The notes under the pieces: model-generated
Told to the model about the DNA's origin: nothing
Databases searched by the model: none
The model's input: the letters and a program-made list of their open reading frames with translations, nothing else
Made by a program: the position numbers and the translations under genes
Assembly (NCBI RefSeq): GCF_008365375.1
Contig: NZ_QOKW01000003.1
Coordinates: forward strand, 356,464-420,463
Source of the DNA: Roseomonas genomospecies 6
GTDB taxonomy: Bacteria; Pseudomonadota; Alphaproteobacteria; Azospirillales; Azospirillaceae
Direction of reading: 5' to 3'
DNA length: 64,000 bases
Shown: positions 53,882 to 62,466 of the stretch, in pieces
Layout of the letters: each line of letters starts with the position of its first letter
Position numbering within the stretch: position 1 is the stretch's first letter

Positions 53882-54688
53882 ATGCACCGACACCCGCCCA
53901 CCAATCCCAACGCCCCCGAAGCCGTCCTCGTCGAGAATGTCCACAAGCGCTTCGGCCCGCTGGAGGTGCTGAAGGGCGTGTCCCTGACGGCGCGCGAAGG
54001 CGACGTCGTCACGCTGATCGGCTCCTCCGGCTCCGGCAAGAGCACGCTTCTGCGCTGCATCAACATGCTGGAGGTGCCGGACGAGGGCCGGATCGTCATC
54101 GGCGGCGAGGCCATCGGCCTGAAGAAGGCGCGCGGCGGCCAGACCGTCCCCGCCGATTCCCGGCAGGTGGACCGCATCCGCACCCGGCTGGGCATGGTGT
54201 TCCAGAACTTCAACCTCTGGACCCACATGACCATCCTGGAAAACGTCATCGAGGCGCCCGTGCATGTGCTGGGCGTCCCTAAGGCGGAGGCGGTGGACCG
54301 CGCCCGCATGCTGCTGGACAAGGTGGGCATCCTGGCGAAGGCCGAGTGCTATCCGGTGCAGCTTTCCGGCGGGCAGCAGCAGCGCGCCGCCATCGCCCGC
54401 GCGCTCGCCATGCAGCCCAAGGTGATGCTGTTCGACGAGCCGACCTCCGCGCTCGACCCCGAGCTGGTGGGCGAGGTTCTGCTGGTCATCCGCCAGCTCG
54501 CCGACGAGGGCAACACCATGATTCTGGTGACGCACGAGATGGGCTTCGCCCGCGAGGTCGCGTCGGAGGTGGTGTTCCTCCACCAGGGCCGGATCGAGGA
54601 ACAGGGACCGCCCGACCGGGTTCTGGTCAATCCGGAATCGGAGCGCGTGCGACAGTTCCTGTCGCGTCACCTGTCGGGCGGCGGCTGA
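53882..54688 (+). CDS. Polar amino acid ABC transporter ATP-binding protein (HisP-like)
   Basis: ATPase of a basic or polar amino acid importer. 268 residues: Walker A GSSGSGKST near 47-55, Q-loop in VFQNFNLWTHMT, signature LSGGQQQR, Walker B VMLFDEPTSAL, His in VTHEM. The extra loop after Walker A (EAIGLKKARGGQTV) occurs in HisP-type proteins. It is followed by the binding protein after 101 bases. Start at 53882; an ATG at 53831 would add 17 residues without similarity. Confidence 0.94.
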   Translation: MHRHPPTNPNAPEAVLVENVHKRFGPLEVLKGVSLTAREGDVVTLIGSSGSGKSTLLRCINMLEVPDEGRIVIGGEAIGLKKARGGQTVPADSRQVDRIRTRLGMVFQNFNLWTHMTILENVIEAPVHVLGVPKAEAVDRARMLLDKVGILAKAECYPVQLSGGQQQRAAIARALAMQPKVMLFDEPTSALDPELVGEVLLVIRQLADEGNTMILVTHEMGFAREVASEVVFLHQGRIEEQGPPDRVLVNPESERVRQFLSRHLSGGG

Positions 54689-54789
54689 TCGCTCAATTCC
54701 CTTGACTGATGCTGTAAAACCGTAAACCTCAGAGCCTGCCCGATCAAAAGAGCCATTCATAAGGGCATCCGAACAGAGGAGGTTTTCCC

Positions 54790-55626
54790 GTGAAGAAGAT
54801 CGTTGCGGCGCTGGCGCTCGGCGCCATCGTGGCGGCTGCCGGCACCGCCGCCGAGGCCAAGGAGTGGAAGAAGATCCGCATCGCCACCGAGGGCGCCTAC
54901 GCCCCCTGGAACGCGACGGACCCGTCGGGCAAGCTGATCGGCTTCGAGCCGGATCTCGCCCTCGAACTCTGCAAGAAGATGAAGGCCGAGTGCGAGATCG
55001 TCGCCCAGGATTGGGACGGCATGATTCCGGCCATCCAGCAGGGCAAGTACGACGCCATCATGGCCGCCATGTCGATCACCGACGAGCGCGAGAAGGTCAT
55101 CACCTTCGCCGGTCCCTACGGCACCGAACCGTCGATGTTCGGCACCATGAAGAACTCGCCGCTGGCCAAGGCGACCTTCCCCGGCGAGCGCTACGACCTG
55201 TCCAAGGACGACCCGAAGGCCGCCATCGCCGCCCTGGCCGATGCGCTGAAGGGCAAGACGGTGGGCGTGCAGACCTCCACCATCCAGGCGAACTTCATGG
55301 AGCGGCTTCTGCCGCAGGTGTCGGTCCGCACCTATGACAAGCTGGACAACGCCGGCATCGACATGGCCGCCGGCCGCGTGGACGCCATCTTCGGCGACCG
55401 TTCGGCGGTGGACGCCATCCTGAAGGCGGACGCCGGCGGCAACATGACCCTGTTCGGACCGGCCTTCGCGCGCGGCGTGCTGGGCAAGGGCGTGGGCGTG
55501 GGCCTGCGCAAGGCCGACGGCGACCTGAAGGAACTGTTCAACAAGGCCATCGCCGAGGCCAACCAGGACGGCACCATCACGAAGCTGAGCACCCAGCACT
55601 TCGGCTACGACATCTCGATCAAGTAA
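54790..55626 (+). CDS. Periplasmic amino acid-binding protein (Lys/Arg/Orn type)
   Basis: A 278-residue solute-binding protein of family 3. The GTG at 54790 follows GAGGAGG. A signal peptide ends near residue 23 (AEA). IRIATEGAYAPWNATDPSGKLIGFEPDLALELCKKMKAECE is the typical start, and SITDERE is a ligand contact. The binding residues Asp and Trp/Tyr for a polar side chain are present. Substrate is probably lysine, arginine, ornithine or histidine. Confidence 0.92.
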   Translation: MKKIVAALALGAIVAAAGTAAEAKEWKKIRIATEGAYAPWNATDPSGKLIGFEPDLALELCKKMKAECEIVAQDWDGMIPAIQQGKYDAIMAAMSITDEREKVITFAGPYGTEPSMFGTMKNSPLAKATFPGERYDLSKDDPKAAIAALADALKGKTVGVQTSTIQANFMERLLPQVSVRTYDKLDNAGIDMAAGRVDAIFGDRSAVDAILKADAGGNMTLFGPAFARGVLGKGVGVGLRKADGDLKELFNKAIAEANQDGTITKLSTQHFGYDISIK

Positions 55627-55649
55627 CCGGCCATCATGTGAAGGGATGT

Positions 55650-55678
55650 CCCCCTCTCCTCCGTCGCGGGGAGAGGGG
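55650..55678. repeat. Short GC-rich palindrome, possibly REP-related (copy 4)
   Basis: CCCCCTCTCCTC pairs with GAGAGGGG around CGTCGCGG, between the binding-protein and permease genes. It has CCTCTCC/GGAGAGG arms, so it is similar but not identical to the three REP-like copies and may be a separate family. Confidence 0.5.
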
Positions 55679-55707
55679 AACCCGGTTCGGAGCCCATTTC
55701 GGAGCCC

Positions 55708-56412
55708 ATGTTCGAACTTCTCTCCTTCGGCCCGAACGGGTGGGGCGGCCAGCTTCTCGGCGGGGCCGCGATGACGGTCGCCGTGTCGGTGTCGGCCTTC
55801 GCTCTCGGCCTCGTCTTCGGGTCGCTCGGCGCGTCGGCGAAGCTCAGCCGCAGCCTCGCCCTCACCGGTATCGCGGAGGTCTACACCACCGTCGTCCGCG
55901 GCGTCCCGGAACTGCTGGTCATCTATCTGCTGTTCTTCGGCGGCAGCGGCATGGTCATGGCCGTCGGCCGGGTCTTCGGCTATGACGGCTACATCGAGCT
56001 GAACGCCTTTTCCATCGGTGTGCTGGCGGTCGGCCTGATTTCCGGCGCCTATTCGACGGAGGTGATCCGCGGCGCGGTCCAGGCGGTGCCCCACGGCCAG
56101 ATCGAGGCGGCGCGCGCCTGCGGCATGTCGCGCTGGCTGATCCTGCGCCGCATCCTGGTGCCGCAGACCCTGCGCTACGCCCTGCCGGGGCTGGGCAACG
56201 TCTGGCAGCTCACCCTGAAGGACACGGCGCTGATTTCCGTGACGGCGCTGGCCGAGATCATGCGCGTGTCGCATGTGGCGGCGGGCTCCACCCGCCAGCC
56301 GTTCCTGTTCTACACCACCGCGGCGGTGCTGTACCTCCTGCTCACCTCCGTCTCCACGGTGGCGTTCGAGCGGGCGGAGCGCTACGCGAACCGCGGCGTG
56401 CGGAGGGCCTGA
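55708..56412 (+). CDS. Amino acid ABC transporter permease (HisQ-like)
   Basis: A 234-residue permease with five helices. The EAA loop (ASRACGMSR-like stretch EAARACGMSRWLILRRILVPQTLR) contacts the ATPase. Start MFELLSFGPNGWGGQLLGGAAMTVAVSVSAFALG. The next permease gene begins at a GTG three bases after the stop. Confidence 0.93.
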   Translation: MFELLSFGPNGWGGQLLGGAAMTVAVSVSAFALGLVFGSLGASAKLSRSLALTGIAEVYTTVVRGVPELLVIYLLFFGGSGMVMAVGRVFGYDGYIELNAFSIGVLAVGLISGAYSTEVIRGAVQAVPHGQIEAARACGMSRWLILRRILVPQTLRYALPGLGNVWQLTLKDTALISVTALAEIMRVSHVAAGSTRQPFLFYTTAAVLYLLLTSVSTVAFERAERYANRGVRRA

Positions 56413-56415
56413 CCC

Positions 56416-57105
56416 GTGAACTGGGAACTGATGTGGGACAGCGTGCCCACCCTTCTGCGCGGCGTCCCGGTGACCCTGCAACTGGTCGGGCTGGCGCTGT
56501 TGTTTGGCGCCGGGGTGGCCTTCGCCGTGGCGCTGCTGCGGCTGTACGGCAACCGCGTGACCGAGCGGCTGATGGCGGCCTATGTGTTCGTGTTCCGCGG
56601 CACGCCGCTGCTGGTGCAGATCTTCCTGATCTATTACGGCATGGGCCAGTTCGAGCTGGTGCGGAGCAGTTTCCTCTGGGTCTATCTGCGCGAGCCCTTC
56701 TGGTGCGCGATCCTGGCGCTAACGCTGAACACGGGCGCTTACACCAGCGAGATCCTGCGCGGCGCCATCCTGTCGGTGCCCCAGGGGCAGGTCGAGGCGG
56801 CGCGCGCCTGCGGCATGTCGCGTTCGCTGCTGTTCCGGCGAATCGTGATGCCGGTGGCGATCCGCCAGATGCTGCCGGCCTATGGCAACGAGGTGATCCT
56901 GATGGTGAAGGCCAGCTCGCTCGCCAGCACCATCACGCTTCTGGAGATCACCGGCATCGCCCGCAAGCTCATCGCGCAGAGCTTCGCGGTGTTCGAGGTG
57001 TTCATCGTGGCGGGCAGCATCTACCTGCTGCTGAACTTCCTCGCCTCGCGCCTGATCCGCTACGCCGAGTGGCGCATGACGCCGTATCTGAGGGCGCGAG
57101 GGTAG
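56416..57105 (+). CDS. Amino acid ABC transporter permease (HisM-like)
   Basis: A 229-residue second permease subunit with a GTG start at 56416. It has the EAA loop (EAARACGMSRSLLFRRIVMPVAIRQ) and LNTGAYTSEILRGAI. Together with the preceding genes it completes an importer: ATPase, binding protein, HisQ- and HisM-type permeases. A REP-like element follows. Confidence 0.94.
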   Translation: MNWELMWDSVPTLLRGVPVTLQLVGLALLFGAGVAFAVALLRLYGNRVTERLMAAYVFVFRGTPLLVQIFLIYYGMGQFELVRSSFLWVYLREPFWCAILALTLNTGAYTSEILRGAILSVPQGQVEAARACGMSRSLLFRRIVMPVAIRQMLPAYGNEVILMVKASSLASTITLLEITGIARKLIAQSFAVFEVFIVAGSIYLLLNFLASRLIRYAEWRMTPYLRARG

Positions 57106-57112
57106 CTCTTTG

Positions 57113-57154
57113 CCCCCTCCCTTGCTTCGCAGGGGAGGGTTAGGGAGGGGCCCC
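57113..57154. repeat. REP-like palindromic element (copy 3)
   Basis: CCCCCTCCC (57113-57121) pairs with GGGGAGGG around TGCTTCGCA, then TTAGGGAGGGGCCCC. Its end matches the reverse complement of the copy at 13571-13612 for GGGGAGGGTTAGGGAGGGG. Confidence 0.8.
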
Positions 57155-57183
57155 GTCGCGACAACACCCAAATCCCGGACATG

Positions 57184-57206
57184 AAAAAAGCGGCCCAAGG
57201 CCGCTT
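57184..57206 (-). terminator. Terminator after tRNA-Ala
   Basis: On the minus strand AAGCGGCC-TTG-GGCCGCTT is followed by TTTT. It lies about 30 bases after the tRNA 3' end. Confidence 0.85.
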
Positions 57207-57236
57207 CATCATGCATCCCCTGCTACGAGGGGGAAT

Positions 57237-57312
57237 TGGTGGAGCCGAGGAGGATCGAACTCCCGACCTACGCATTGCGAACGCGTCGCTCTCCCAGCTG
57301 AGCTACGGCCCC
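57237..57312 (-). tRNA. tRNA-Ala (anticodon CGC)
   Basis: Minus strand, 76 nt with CCA encoded. GGGGCCG pairs with CGGCTCC for the acceptor stem. D arm GCTCAGCTGGGAGAGC, anticodon arm ACGCG-TTCGCAA-TGCGT with anticodon CGC (57279-57277), T arm GTCGG-GAGTTCGATCCT. It decodes GCG, a common codon in this GC-rich genome. A terminator follows. Confidence 0.96.
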
Positions 57313-57518
57313 ACACACCGTCACCGGCGTGCGGCGGATAATGGTGATGCCGACGGAGCCTGTCAAGCCCTCTGAACGCGCCCGATGACGGGCATCGGCG
57401 GTTCACGGAAGGGGATGGCCAAGGGGATGGAGATGGCCCTCCGCGCGGCACTGGACAGCACTCGCCGCTTGTGCTTAGGGTGCCCCGCAAAATCGGACAA
57501 TAAAGGGACGGGCCGGGC

Positions 57519-57803
57519 ATGATTGCGCTCTACCTGCTGATCGACACCGTTCTCAGCCTCTACGTCTGGCTGCTCATCGCTTCGGCGGTGCTGAGCTGGC
57601 TGGTGGCCTTCAACGTCGTCAACACCCGCAACCGCGCGGTCTATGTCATCGGCGACTTCCTGTACCGCATCACGGAACCGGTGCTGCGCCCGATCCGCCG
57701 CGTTCTGCCGAACATGGGCGGTCTGGACCTGTCGCCGCTCGTGCTGATCCTGCTGATCTTCTTCATCCGCAACCTGATGGCCGAATACTGGCCGCGCTTC
57801 TGA
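57519..57803 (+). CDS. YggT family membrane protein
   Basis: A 94-residue integral membrane protein with two hydrophobic spans ([25 protein letters not shown] and [17 protein letters not shown]) and the linking motif [25 protein letters not shown], which is the YggT signature. Function is unknown; it is often associated with cell division, pyrroline reductase or YggU. The stop shares one base with the start of the following gene. Confidence 0.92.
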   Translation: MIALYLLIDTVLSLYVWLLIASAVLSWLVAFNVVNTRNRAVYVIGDFLYRITEPVLRPIRRVLPNMGGLDLSPLVLILLIFFIRNLMAEYWPRF

Positions 57804-58162
57804 TGGCCGGCCCCTTCGAGGCGGGCCCCTTCGAAGAGGTGGCGGACGGCGTCCGGCTGGCCTTGCGTGTGACGCCCAAGGCGTCGCGCAACGCCGTCGC
57901 CGGGCTGGCCGCGACCGCTTCGGGAGGAACGGCCCTGAAGGTGACCGTCACCGCCGTGCCGGAGAACGGCAAGGCGAACGAGGCGGTGGTGAAACTGCTG
58001 GCCAAGGCGTGGAAACTGCCGAAGACCAGCCTGACGGTGGTGGCCGGCGCCACCGACCGGAACAAGATTGTCCATGTGGCCGGCGATCCGGCCGACCTGA
58101 TGCGCCGCCTGACGGCGCTGGTTGAACCTGCAAGCTGTGAGACGGGGAACAGCGATGGCTGA
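57803..58162 (+). CDS. DUF167 (YggU) family protein
   Basis: A 119-residue cytoplasmic protein with [61 protein letters not shown]. The PKAS and AVPENGKAN blocks define the DUF167 family. Start overlaps the yggT stop (TGATGG), and its end overlaps folD. The yggT-yggU pair is common. Confidence 0.92.
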   Translation: MAGPFEAGPFEEVADGVRLALRVTPKASRNAVAGLAATASGGTALKVTVTAVPENGKANEAVVKLLAKAWKLPKTSLTVVAGATDRNKIVHVAGDPADLMRRLTALVEPASCETGNSDG

Positions 58163-59063
58163 GGCGAAGATCATCGACGGCAAGGCGTTCGCCGCGGGGC
58201 TGCGCGCCCGCGTGGCGGAGGGTGTGGCCGCTCTCAAGGCCAGCCACGGCGTCACCCCCGGCCTCGCCGTCGTTCTGGTGGGCGAGGACCCGGCCAGCCA
58301 GGTCTATGTCCGGTCCAAGGAAAAGGCGCTGGCCGACCTGGGCATGAACAGCTTCGACCACCATCTGCCCGCCGACCTCGGCGAGGCGGAACTGCTGGCC
58401 CTGGTCGACCGGCTGAACGCCGATCCGGCGGTGCACGGCATCCTGGTCCAGCTTCCCCTGCCCAAGCACATCGACACCCAAAAGGTGCTGGCCCGCATCG
58501 TCCCGGAAAAGGACGCGGACGGCTTCCACGTCGTCAACGCCGGCCTGCTGGCGACCGGCAGCCCCGGCGCCATCGTGCCCTGCACGCCGCTGGGCAGCCT
58601 GCTGCTGCTCCGCGACACGCTGGGCGCCGACCTGAAGGGCAAGCGGGCGCTGGTGCTGGGCCGCTCCAACATCGTCGGCAAGCCGATGGCGCAGCTTCTG
58701 CTCCAGCAGGACTGCACGGTCACCGTCGCCCATTCCCGCACCCAGGACCTGCCCGGCGAATGCCGGCGCGCCGACATCCTGGTCGCCGCGGTGGGCCGTC
58801 CGGAGATGGTGCGCGGCGACTGGATCAAGCCGGGCGCCGTGGTCATCGACGTCGGCATCAACCGCGTGCCGCACCCGACCGAGCCGGGCAAGACGAAGCT
58901 GGTCGGCGACGTGGCCTATGACGAGGCCGTCAAGGTCGCGGGCGCCATCACGCCGGTGCCCGGCGGCGTCGGGCCGATGACCATCGCCTGCCTGATGCTG
59001 AACACGCTGGCCGCCGCCTGCCGCGCCGCCGGCGCACCGGTCCCCGCCGAGGCCCTTGCATGA
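58155..59063 (+). CDS. folD: Bifunctional methylenetetrahydrofolate dehydrogenase/cyclohydrolase
   Basis: Interconverts 5,10-methylene-, methenyl- and 10-formyl-tetrahydrofolate using NADP. 302 residues. Conserved blocks: [17 protein letters not shown] with the catalytic Lys, [27 protein letters not shown] and [18 protein letters not shown] 58155 overlaps the end of the DUF167 gene by 8 bases, giving an operon. The end overlaps the next ATG by 4 bases. Confidence 0.97.
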   Translation: MAEAKIIDGKAFAAGLRARVAEGVAALKASHGVTPGLAVVLVGEDPASQVYVRSKEKALADLGMNSFDHHLPADLGEAELLALVDRLNADPAVHGILVQLPLPKHIDTQKVLARIVPEKDADGFHVVNAGLLATGSPGAIVPCTPLGSLLLLRDTLGADLKGKRALVLGRSNIVGKPMAQLLLQQDCTVTVAHSRTQDLPGECRRADILVAAVGRPEMVRGDWIKPGAVVIDVGINRVPHPTEPGKTKLVGDVAYDEAVKVAGAITPVPGGVGPMTIACLMLNTLAAACRAAGAPVPAEALA

Positions 59064-60052
59064 TCACGGTCCACGCCCGTGTGGGCGGCCGCGTGGTCGA
59101 GCAGCCGCTCGCCCTCGGCGAGCCGTTGCCGCCCAACACGGTGTGGATCGATCTTCTCCGCCCCGACGAGGCGGAGCGCGCGCATGTCGGCGCCGTCACC
59201 GGCTGCGACCTGCCGACGCGCGAGGAAATGAAGGAAATCGAGGCGTCGAGCCAGCTCTACACGGAGGGGGAGGCCATCTACCTCACCTCCTCCGTGATCG
59301 CGCGGGCCGATTCGCCCATGCCGGAGCAGGGCGAGGTCACCTTCGTCCTGACCCCCCGGCACATGATCACGGTGCGCTTCACCGAGCCGCGCTCCGTCGC
59401 CACCTTCGCCGCGCGGACCGGCCGCCAGCCGGAGCTTCTGGCGAGCGCGGAGGACGCTCTGCTGGGCATCCTGGACGCGGTGATCGACCGGGTGGCCGAC
59501 GTGCTGGAACTGATCGGCGCCCGCATCGACGGGCTGTCCACGCGCATCTTCACCGACTCGCTCGACGGTAAGAAAATCGGGGGAAGCTCCAAGAAGCCGG
59601 ACGAGCTGCAGGACGTTCTGCGCGGCATCGGACGGGCCGGCGACCTGACGCACAAGGTGCGCGACAGCCTCGCCGGGCTGGACCGGCTGGTCGCCTTCCT
59701 GTCCTCCGTCGCCGCCGGGCGGCTGACCAAGGAGCAGAAGGCCGCGCTGAAGACCCTGACGCGCGACCTGCGCTCCCTGAACGAGCACGCCGGTTTCCTG
59801 GCGCACGAGGCGAACTTCCTGCTCGATGCCACGCTGGGCCTGATCAACATCGAGCAGAACGCGATCATCAAGATCTTCTCGGTCGTTTCCGTGGCGCTGA
59901 TGCCGCCGACGCTGATCGCGTCCGCCTACGGCATGAACTTCCACCACATGCCCGAACTGGACTGGAACTTCGGCTACCCCATGGCGATCGTGCTGATGGT
60001 GCTGTCCGCCGTCGTGCCGCTCTGGTACTTCCGCCGCCGCGGGTGGCTTTAA
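59060..60052 (+). CDS. CorA-family divalent cation transporter (ZntB-like)
   Basis: A 330-residue pentameric channel/transporter for Mg, Zn or similar ions. Large cytoplasmic N-terminal domain with alpha-beta fold and a coiled stalk, then two C-terminal helices. The pore motif is [13 protein letters not shown] near residues 294-306. The start overlaps folD (ATGA). No regulatory site is visible to decide between import (Mg) and zinc efflux. Coupling with folD and modD is inferred. Confidence 0.9.
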   Translation: MITVHARVGGRVVEQPLALGEPLPPNTVWIDLLRPDEAERAHVGAVTGCDLPTREEMKEIEASSQLYTEGEAIYLTSSVIARADSPMPEQGEVTFVLTPRHMITVRFTEPRSVATFAARTGRQPELLASAEDALLGILDAVIDRVADVLELIGARIDGLSTRIFTDSLDGKKIGGSSKKPDELQDVLRGIGRAGDLTHKVRDSLAGLDRLVAFLSSVAAGRLTKEQKAALKTLTRDLRSLNEHAGFLAHEANFLLDATLGLINIEQNAIIKIFSVVSVALMPPTLIASAYGMNFHHMPELDWNFGYPMAIVLMVLSAVVPLWYFRRRGWL

Positions 60053-60072
60053 CCGGAAAAAGGGAACCGCCG

Positions 60073-60900
60073 ATGATCGTCCTGTCCGATGCCGCGCTCG
60101 ACGCGCTTCTCGTCCAGGACGTTCCTTACGGCGACCTGACCACCGACACGCTGGGCATCGCCGCCGTCCCGGCGCGCATCCTCTTCAAGGCGCGCGGCGC
60201 CATGGTGCTGGCCGGGACGGAGGAAGCCGCCCGCCTGATCGAAAAGGCCGGCGGCACGGTGACGTCCGTTCTTCCCAGCGGCACGGCGGTGGAAGCCGGG
60301 GCGCTCTTTCTGGAAGGGCATGGGCCGGCGGGCGCCCTTCATCGCGGCTGGAAGGTGGCGCAGACGTTGGTCGAATACGCCTCCGGCATCGCCTCCCGCG
60401 CCCGCCGCATCGTCGAGGCCGCTCCAGGCACGACCGTCGCCTGCACCCGCAAGAACTTTCCCGGCGCCAAGGACCTGTCGGTCAAGGCGGTGCTGGCCGG
60501 CGGGGCGGTGATGCACCGGCTGGGCCTGTCGGAAACGATCCTGGTCTTTCCCGAACACCGTGCCTTCCTGTCCGGTGCGCCGGAAAGCTGGATCGCCGAC
60601 CTGCGCCGCCGGGCTCCGGAAAAGAAGATCGTGGTGGAGGTCGATACGGTGGAGGACGCCATCGCCTTCGCCCGCGCCGGGGCCGACGTGCTGCAATTGG
60701 AGAAGCGCACCCCGGAGGAGGCCCGCGCGGTGGTCGCGGCGACGCGCGGCCTGCCGCGCCCGCCGGTCGTCGCCGCGGCGGGCGGCGTGACGGAGGACAA
60801 CGCGGCGGCCTACGCCGCCGCCGGTTGCCCGCTTCTGGTCACCACCGCGCCCTTCTTCGGACGCCCGGCGGACGTGAAGGTGGTGCTGGAGCCGGCCTGA
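60073..60900 (+). CDS. modD: ModD protein, quinolinate-phosphoribosyltransferase-like
   Basis: A 275-residue protein closely related to nicotinate-nucleotide pyrophosphorylase (NadC) and named ModD because of linkage to molybdate transport genes elsewhere. It starts MIVLSDAALDALLVQDVPYGDLTTDTLGI, the ModD type. KARGAMVLAGTEEA, TLVEYASGIASRAR, CTRKNFPGAKDLSVKAVLAGG and EVDTVEDAIAFARAGADVLQLEK are conserved with NadC. No mod transporter is next to it. The biochemical role is uncertain. Confidence 0.9.
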   Translation: MIVLSDAALDALLVQDVPYGDLTTDTLGIAAVPARILFKARGAMVLAGTEEAARLIEKAGGTVTSVLPSGTAVEAGALFLEGHGPAGALHRGWKVAQTLVEYASGIASRARRIVEAAPGTTVACTRKNFPGAKDLSVKAVLAGGAVMHRLGLSETILVFPEHRAFLSGAPESWIADLRRRAPEKKIVVEVDTVEDAIAFARAGADVLQLEKRTPEEARAVVAATRGLPRPPVVAAAGGVTEDNAAAYAAAGCPLLVTTAPFFGRPADVKVVLEPA

Positions 60901-60920
60901 GCGCCCCGGACACTTGAGAG

Positions 60921-61223
60921 TCAGCGGTCGTGGCGCGGGGCGATCTGGTCCACGCGGTGGGCGAAATCGACGTCGGCCTGGGTCAACCCGTCGGCGCTGC
61001 GGGTGCACAGGATGATCTCCACGCGGCCCATGTCGTTGAACCATTCCGGATGGTGGTTCAGCCGCTCCGCCAGCAGGGCGACCTGACTCATGAAGCCCCA
61101 GGCGGTGGGGAAGTCGGGGAAGTGGTAGGTCTTGCGGATCGCGTCGCGCTCCAGCACCTCCGCCCAGCCGTGCAGTTCCTTCAGAGCGGTCTGCCGCTTG
61201 GCGCCCACCAGCTTGTCCGACAT
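60921..61223 (-). CDS. 4a-hydroxytetrahydrobiopterin dehydratase (pterin carbinolamine dehydratase)
   Basis: A 100-residue enzyme that recycles the pterin cofactor of aromatic amino acid hydroxylases. The active-site pattern is present: ERLNHHPEWFNDMGRVEI, with the His pair and Trp, and THRAVDQI-like FAHRVDQIAPRH at the end. The start ATG 61223 follows AGGGGGAACC. No hydroxylase gene is adjacent, so the partner may lie elsewhere. Confidence 0.93.
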   Translation of the reverse strand: MSDKLVGAKRQTALKELHGWAEVLERDAIRKTYHFPDFPTAWGFMSQVALLAERLNHHPEWFNDMGRVEIILCTRSADGLTQADVDFAHRVDQIAPRHDR

Positions 61224-61344
61224 GGTTCCCCCTTGTTGTTGGCTGCCTATTGATGGCTTGGCGGACCGGATCATGCGCGATCGGTCCCGCATTCCGGTTT
61301 ACCGCCGCTTGGCCTGGGCGGCAAGCGGCGCTACCTTCCCCGGT

Positions 61345-61758
61345 ATGATGCGCAAACCGGCACACCCCCACAGCGTTCCCCCTTCCACGCCCGACCTCGA
61401 GCGGATGGCCGAGGACGCGCTGGAGACCATCCCGCGGGAGCTTCTGGCTCCCATCGCCAATCTGTCCATCCATGTCGAGGATTTCCCCGACGAGGAGACC
61501 GAGCGCGAGATGGAGCTGGAAAGCCCCTTCGACCTGCTCGGCCTCTATCGGGGTGTCGATATGACGCGGCAGAGCGTCGCCGACCTGCGCAGCGGGCCGG
61601 ACATGATCTTCCTCTACCGCCGCCCGATCCTGGATTACTGGTGCGAGACGGGCGAGGATCTGTTCGCCATCGTCCGCCACGTCCTGATCCACGAGATCGG
61701 CCACCATTTCGGCCTGTCGGACGAGGACATGGAGCGCATCGAGGACATGGAGGGGTGA
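61345..61758 (+). CDS. Zincin-like metallopeptidase family protein
   Basis: A 137-residue protein with the zinc motif HEIGHHFGLSDEDME near residues 118-132 and the preceding strand DLFAIVRHVLIHE. Members resemble archaemetzincin/MTP-1-type small proteases; function is unknown. RPILDYWCETGEDL and DMIFLYRRPI lie before the motif. Start MMRKPAHPHS at 61345; the second ATG at 61348 is equivalent. Confidence 0.85.
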   Translation: MMRKPAHPHSVPPSTPDLERMAEDALETIPRELLAPIANLSIHVEDFPDEETEREMELESPFDLLGLYRGVDMTRQSVADLRSGPDMIFLYRRPILDYWCETGEDLFAIVRHVLIHEIGHHFGLSDEDMERIEDMEG

Positions 61759-61764
61759 GTCATA

Positions 61765-61801
61765 CCGTGGGCGGATGATGACTTCCATCATCCGCCCACG
61801 G
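61765..61801. repeat. Perfect 16-bp inverted repeat
   Basis: CCGTGGGCGGATGATG, a 5-base loop and its exact complement. It lies between the convergent zincin and UDG genes. A U-tract is absent on both sides, so termination is not certain. Confidence 0.85.
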
Positions 61802-61814
61802 TCAGACCCGACAG

Positions 61815-61834
61815 ATCAATGCGATAGCATTGAT
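61815..61834. repeat. Perfect 8-bp inverted repeat
   Basis: ATCAATGC-GATA-GCATTGAT, between the two larger inverted repeats. It is unlike the surrounding GC-rich sequence in composition. Confidence 0.8.
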
Positions 61835-61839
61835 TGAAA

Positions 61840-61881
61840 GGGTGATACGGGCGAAGCCAACAGGCGCCGTCCGTATCACCC
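61840..61881. repeat. Inverted repeat overlapping the end of the UDG gene
   Basis: GGGTGATACGG (61840-61850) and its complement CCGTATCACCC (61871-61881) with a 20-base spacer. The second arm contains the UDG stop codon (61876-61878), so this is probably the terminator region of that gene. Confidence 0.75.
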
Positions 61882-62466
61882 GTCCAGCGCCTCCTCCACG
61901 CGGCGGCGCAGAGCGGGCACCAGCTCCGCGTCGAACCAGGGGTTCTTCTTCAGCCAGGCGGTGTTGCGCCAGCTCGGGTGGGGCAGGGGCAGGAACTCCG
62001 GCAGATACTCCCGCCACGCCGCCACCGTGTCGGTCATCGTCCGTTTGCGGCGGTTGCCCAGATAGTGGGCCTGCGCGTAGCTGCCGACCAGCAGGGTCAG
62101 CCGCACCCCGGTCAAGGCGGTGCGCAACGGCGGGTGCCAGAGGGGCGCGCATTCCGGGCGCGGCGGGTAATCCCCGCCCTTCGGCGCCGTGCCGGGATAG
62201 CAGAGGCCCATGGGGACGATGGCGATCCGGCTCTCGTCGTAGAAGGCCGTGCGATCCATGGCGAGCCATTGGCGCAGCCGGTCGCCCGACGGGTCGTTCC
62301 AGGGAATGCCCGTGGCGTGCACCCGCGCCCCCGGCGCCTGCCCGACGATCAGCAGGCGGGCGGACGGGCTGCCGCGCAGCACCGGGCGGCAGCCGTGCGG
62401 CAGGACCGCCGCGCACAGCCGGCAGGCGCGGGCTTGCTCGAACAGGTCCTTGAGATCGTCCGTCAA
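61876..62466 (-). CDS. Uracil-DNA glycosylase family protein
   Basis: A DNA repair glycosylase of 196 residues. Motif A is VGQAPGARVHATGIPWNDPSGDRL, motif B is PLPHPSWRNTAWLKKNP (His163). Cys15, Cys18, Cys89 and Cys106 have the spacing of the iron-sulfur cluster in family 4-type enzymes. The frame has no ATG in the conserved part; I start at TTG 62466, which overlaps the cobB stop as TTGA. The much longer frame to 63255 lies on top of cobB and is not a real extension. Confidence 0.82.
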   Translation of the reverse strand: MTDDLKDLFEQARACRLCAAVLPHGCRPVLRGSPSARLLIVGQAPGARVHATGIPWNDPSGDRLRQWLAMDRTAFYDESRIAIVPMGLCYPGTAPKGGDYPPRPECAPLWHPPLRTALTGVRLTLLVGSYAQAHYLGNRRKRTMTDTVAAWREYLPEFLPLPHPSWRNTAWLKKNPWFDAELVPALRRRVEEALDG

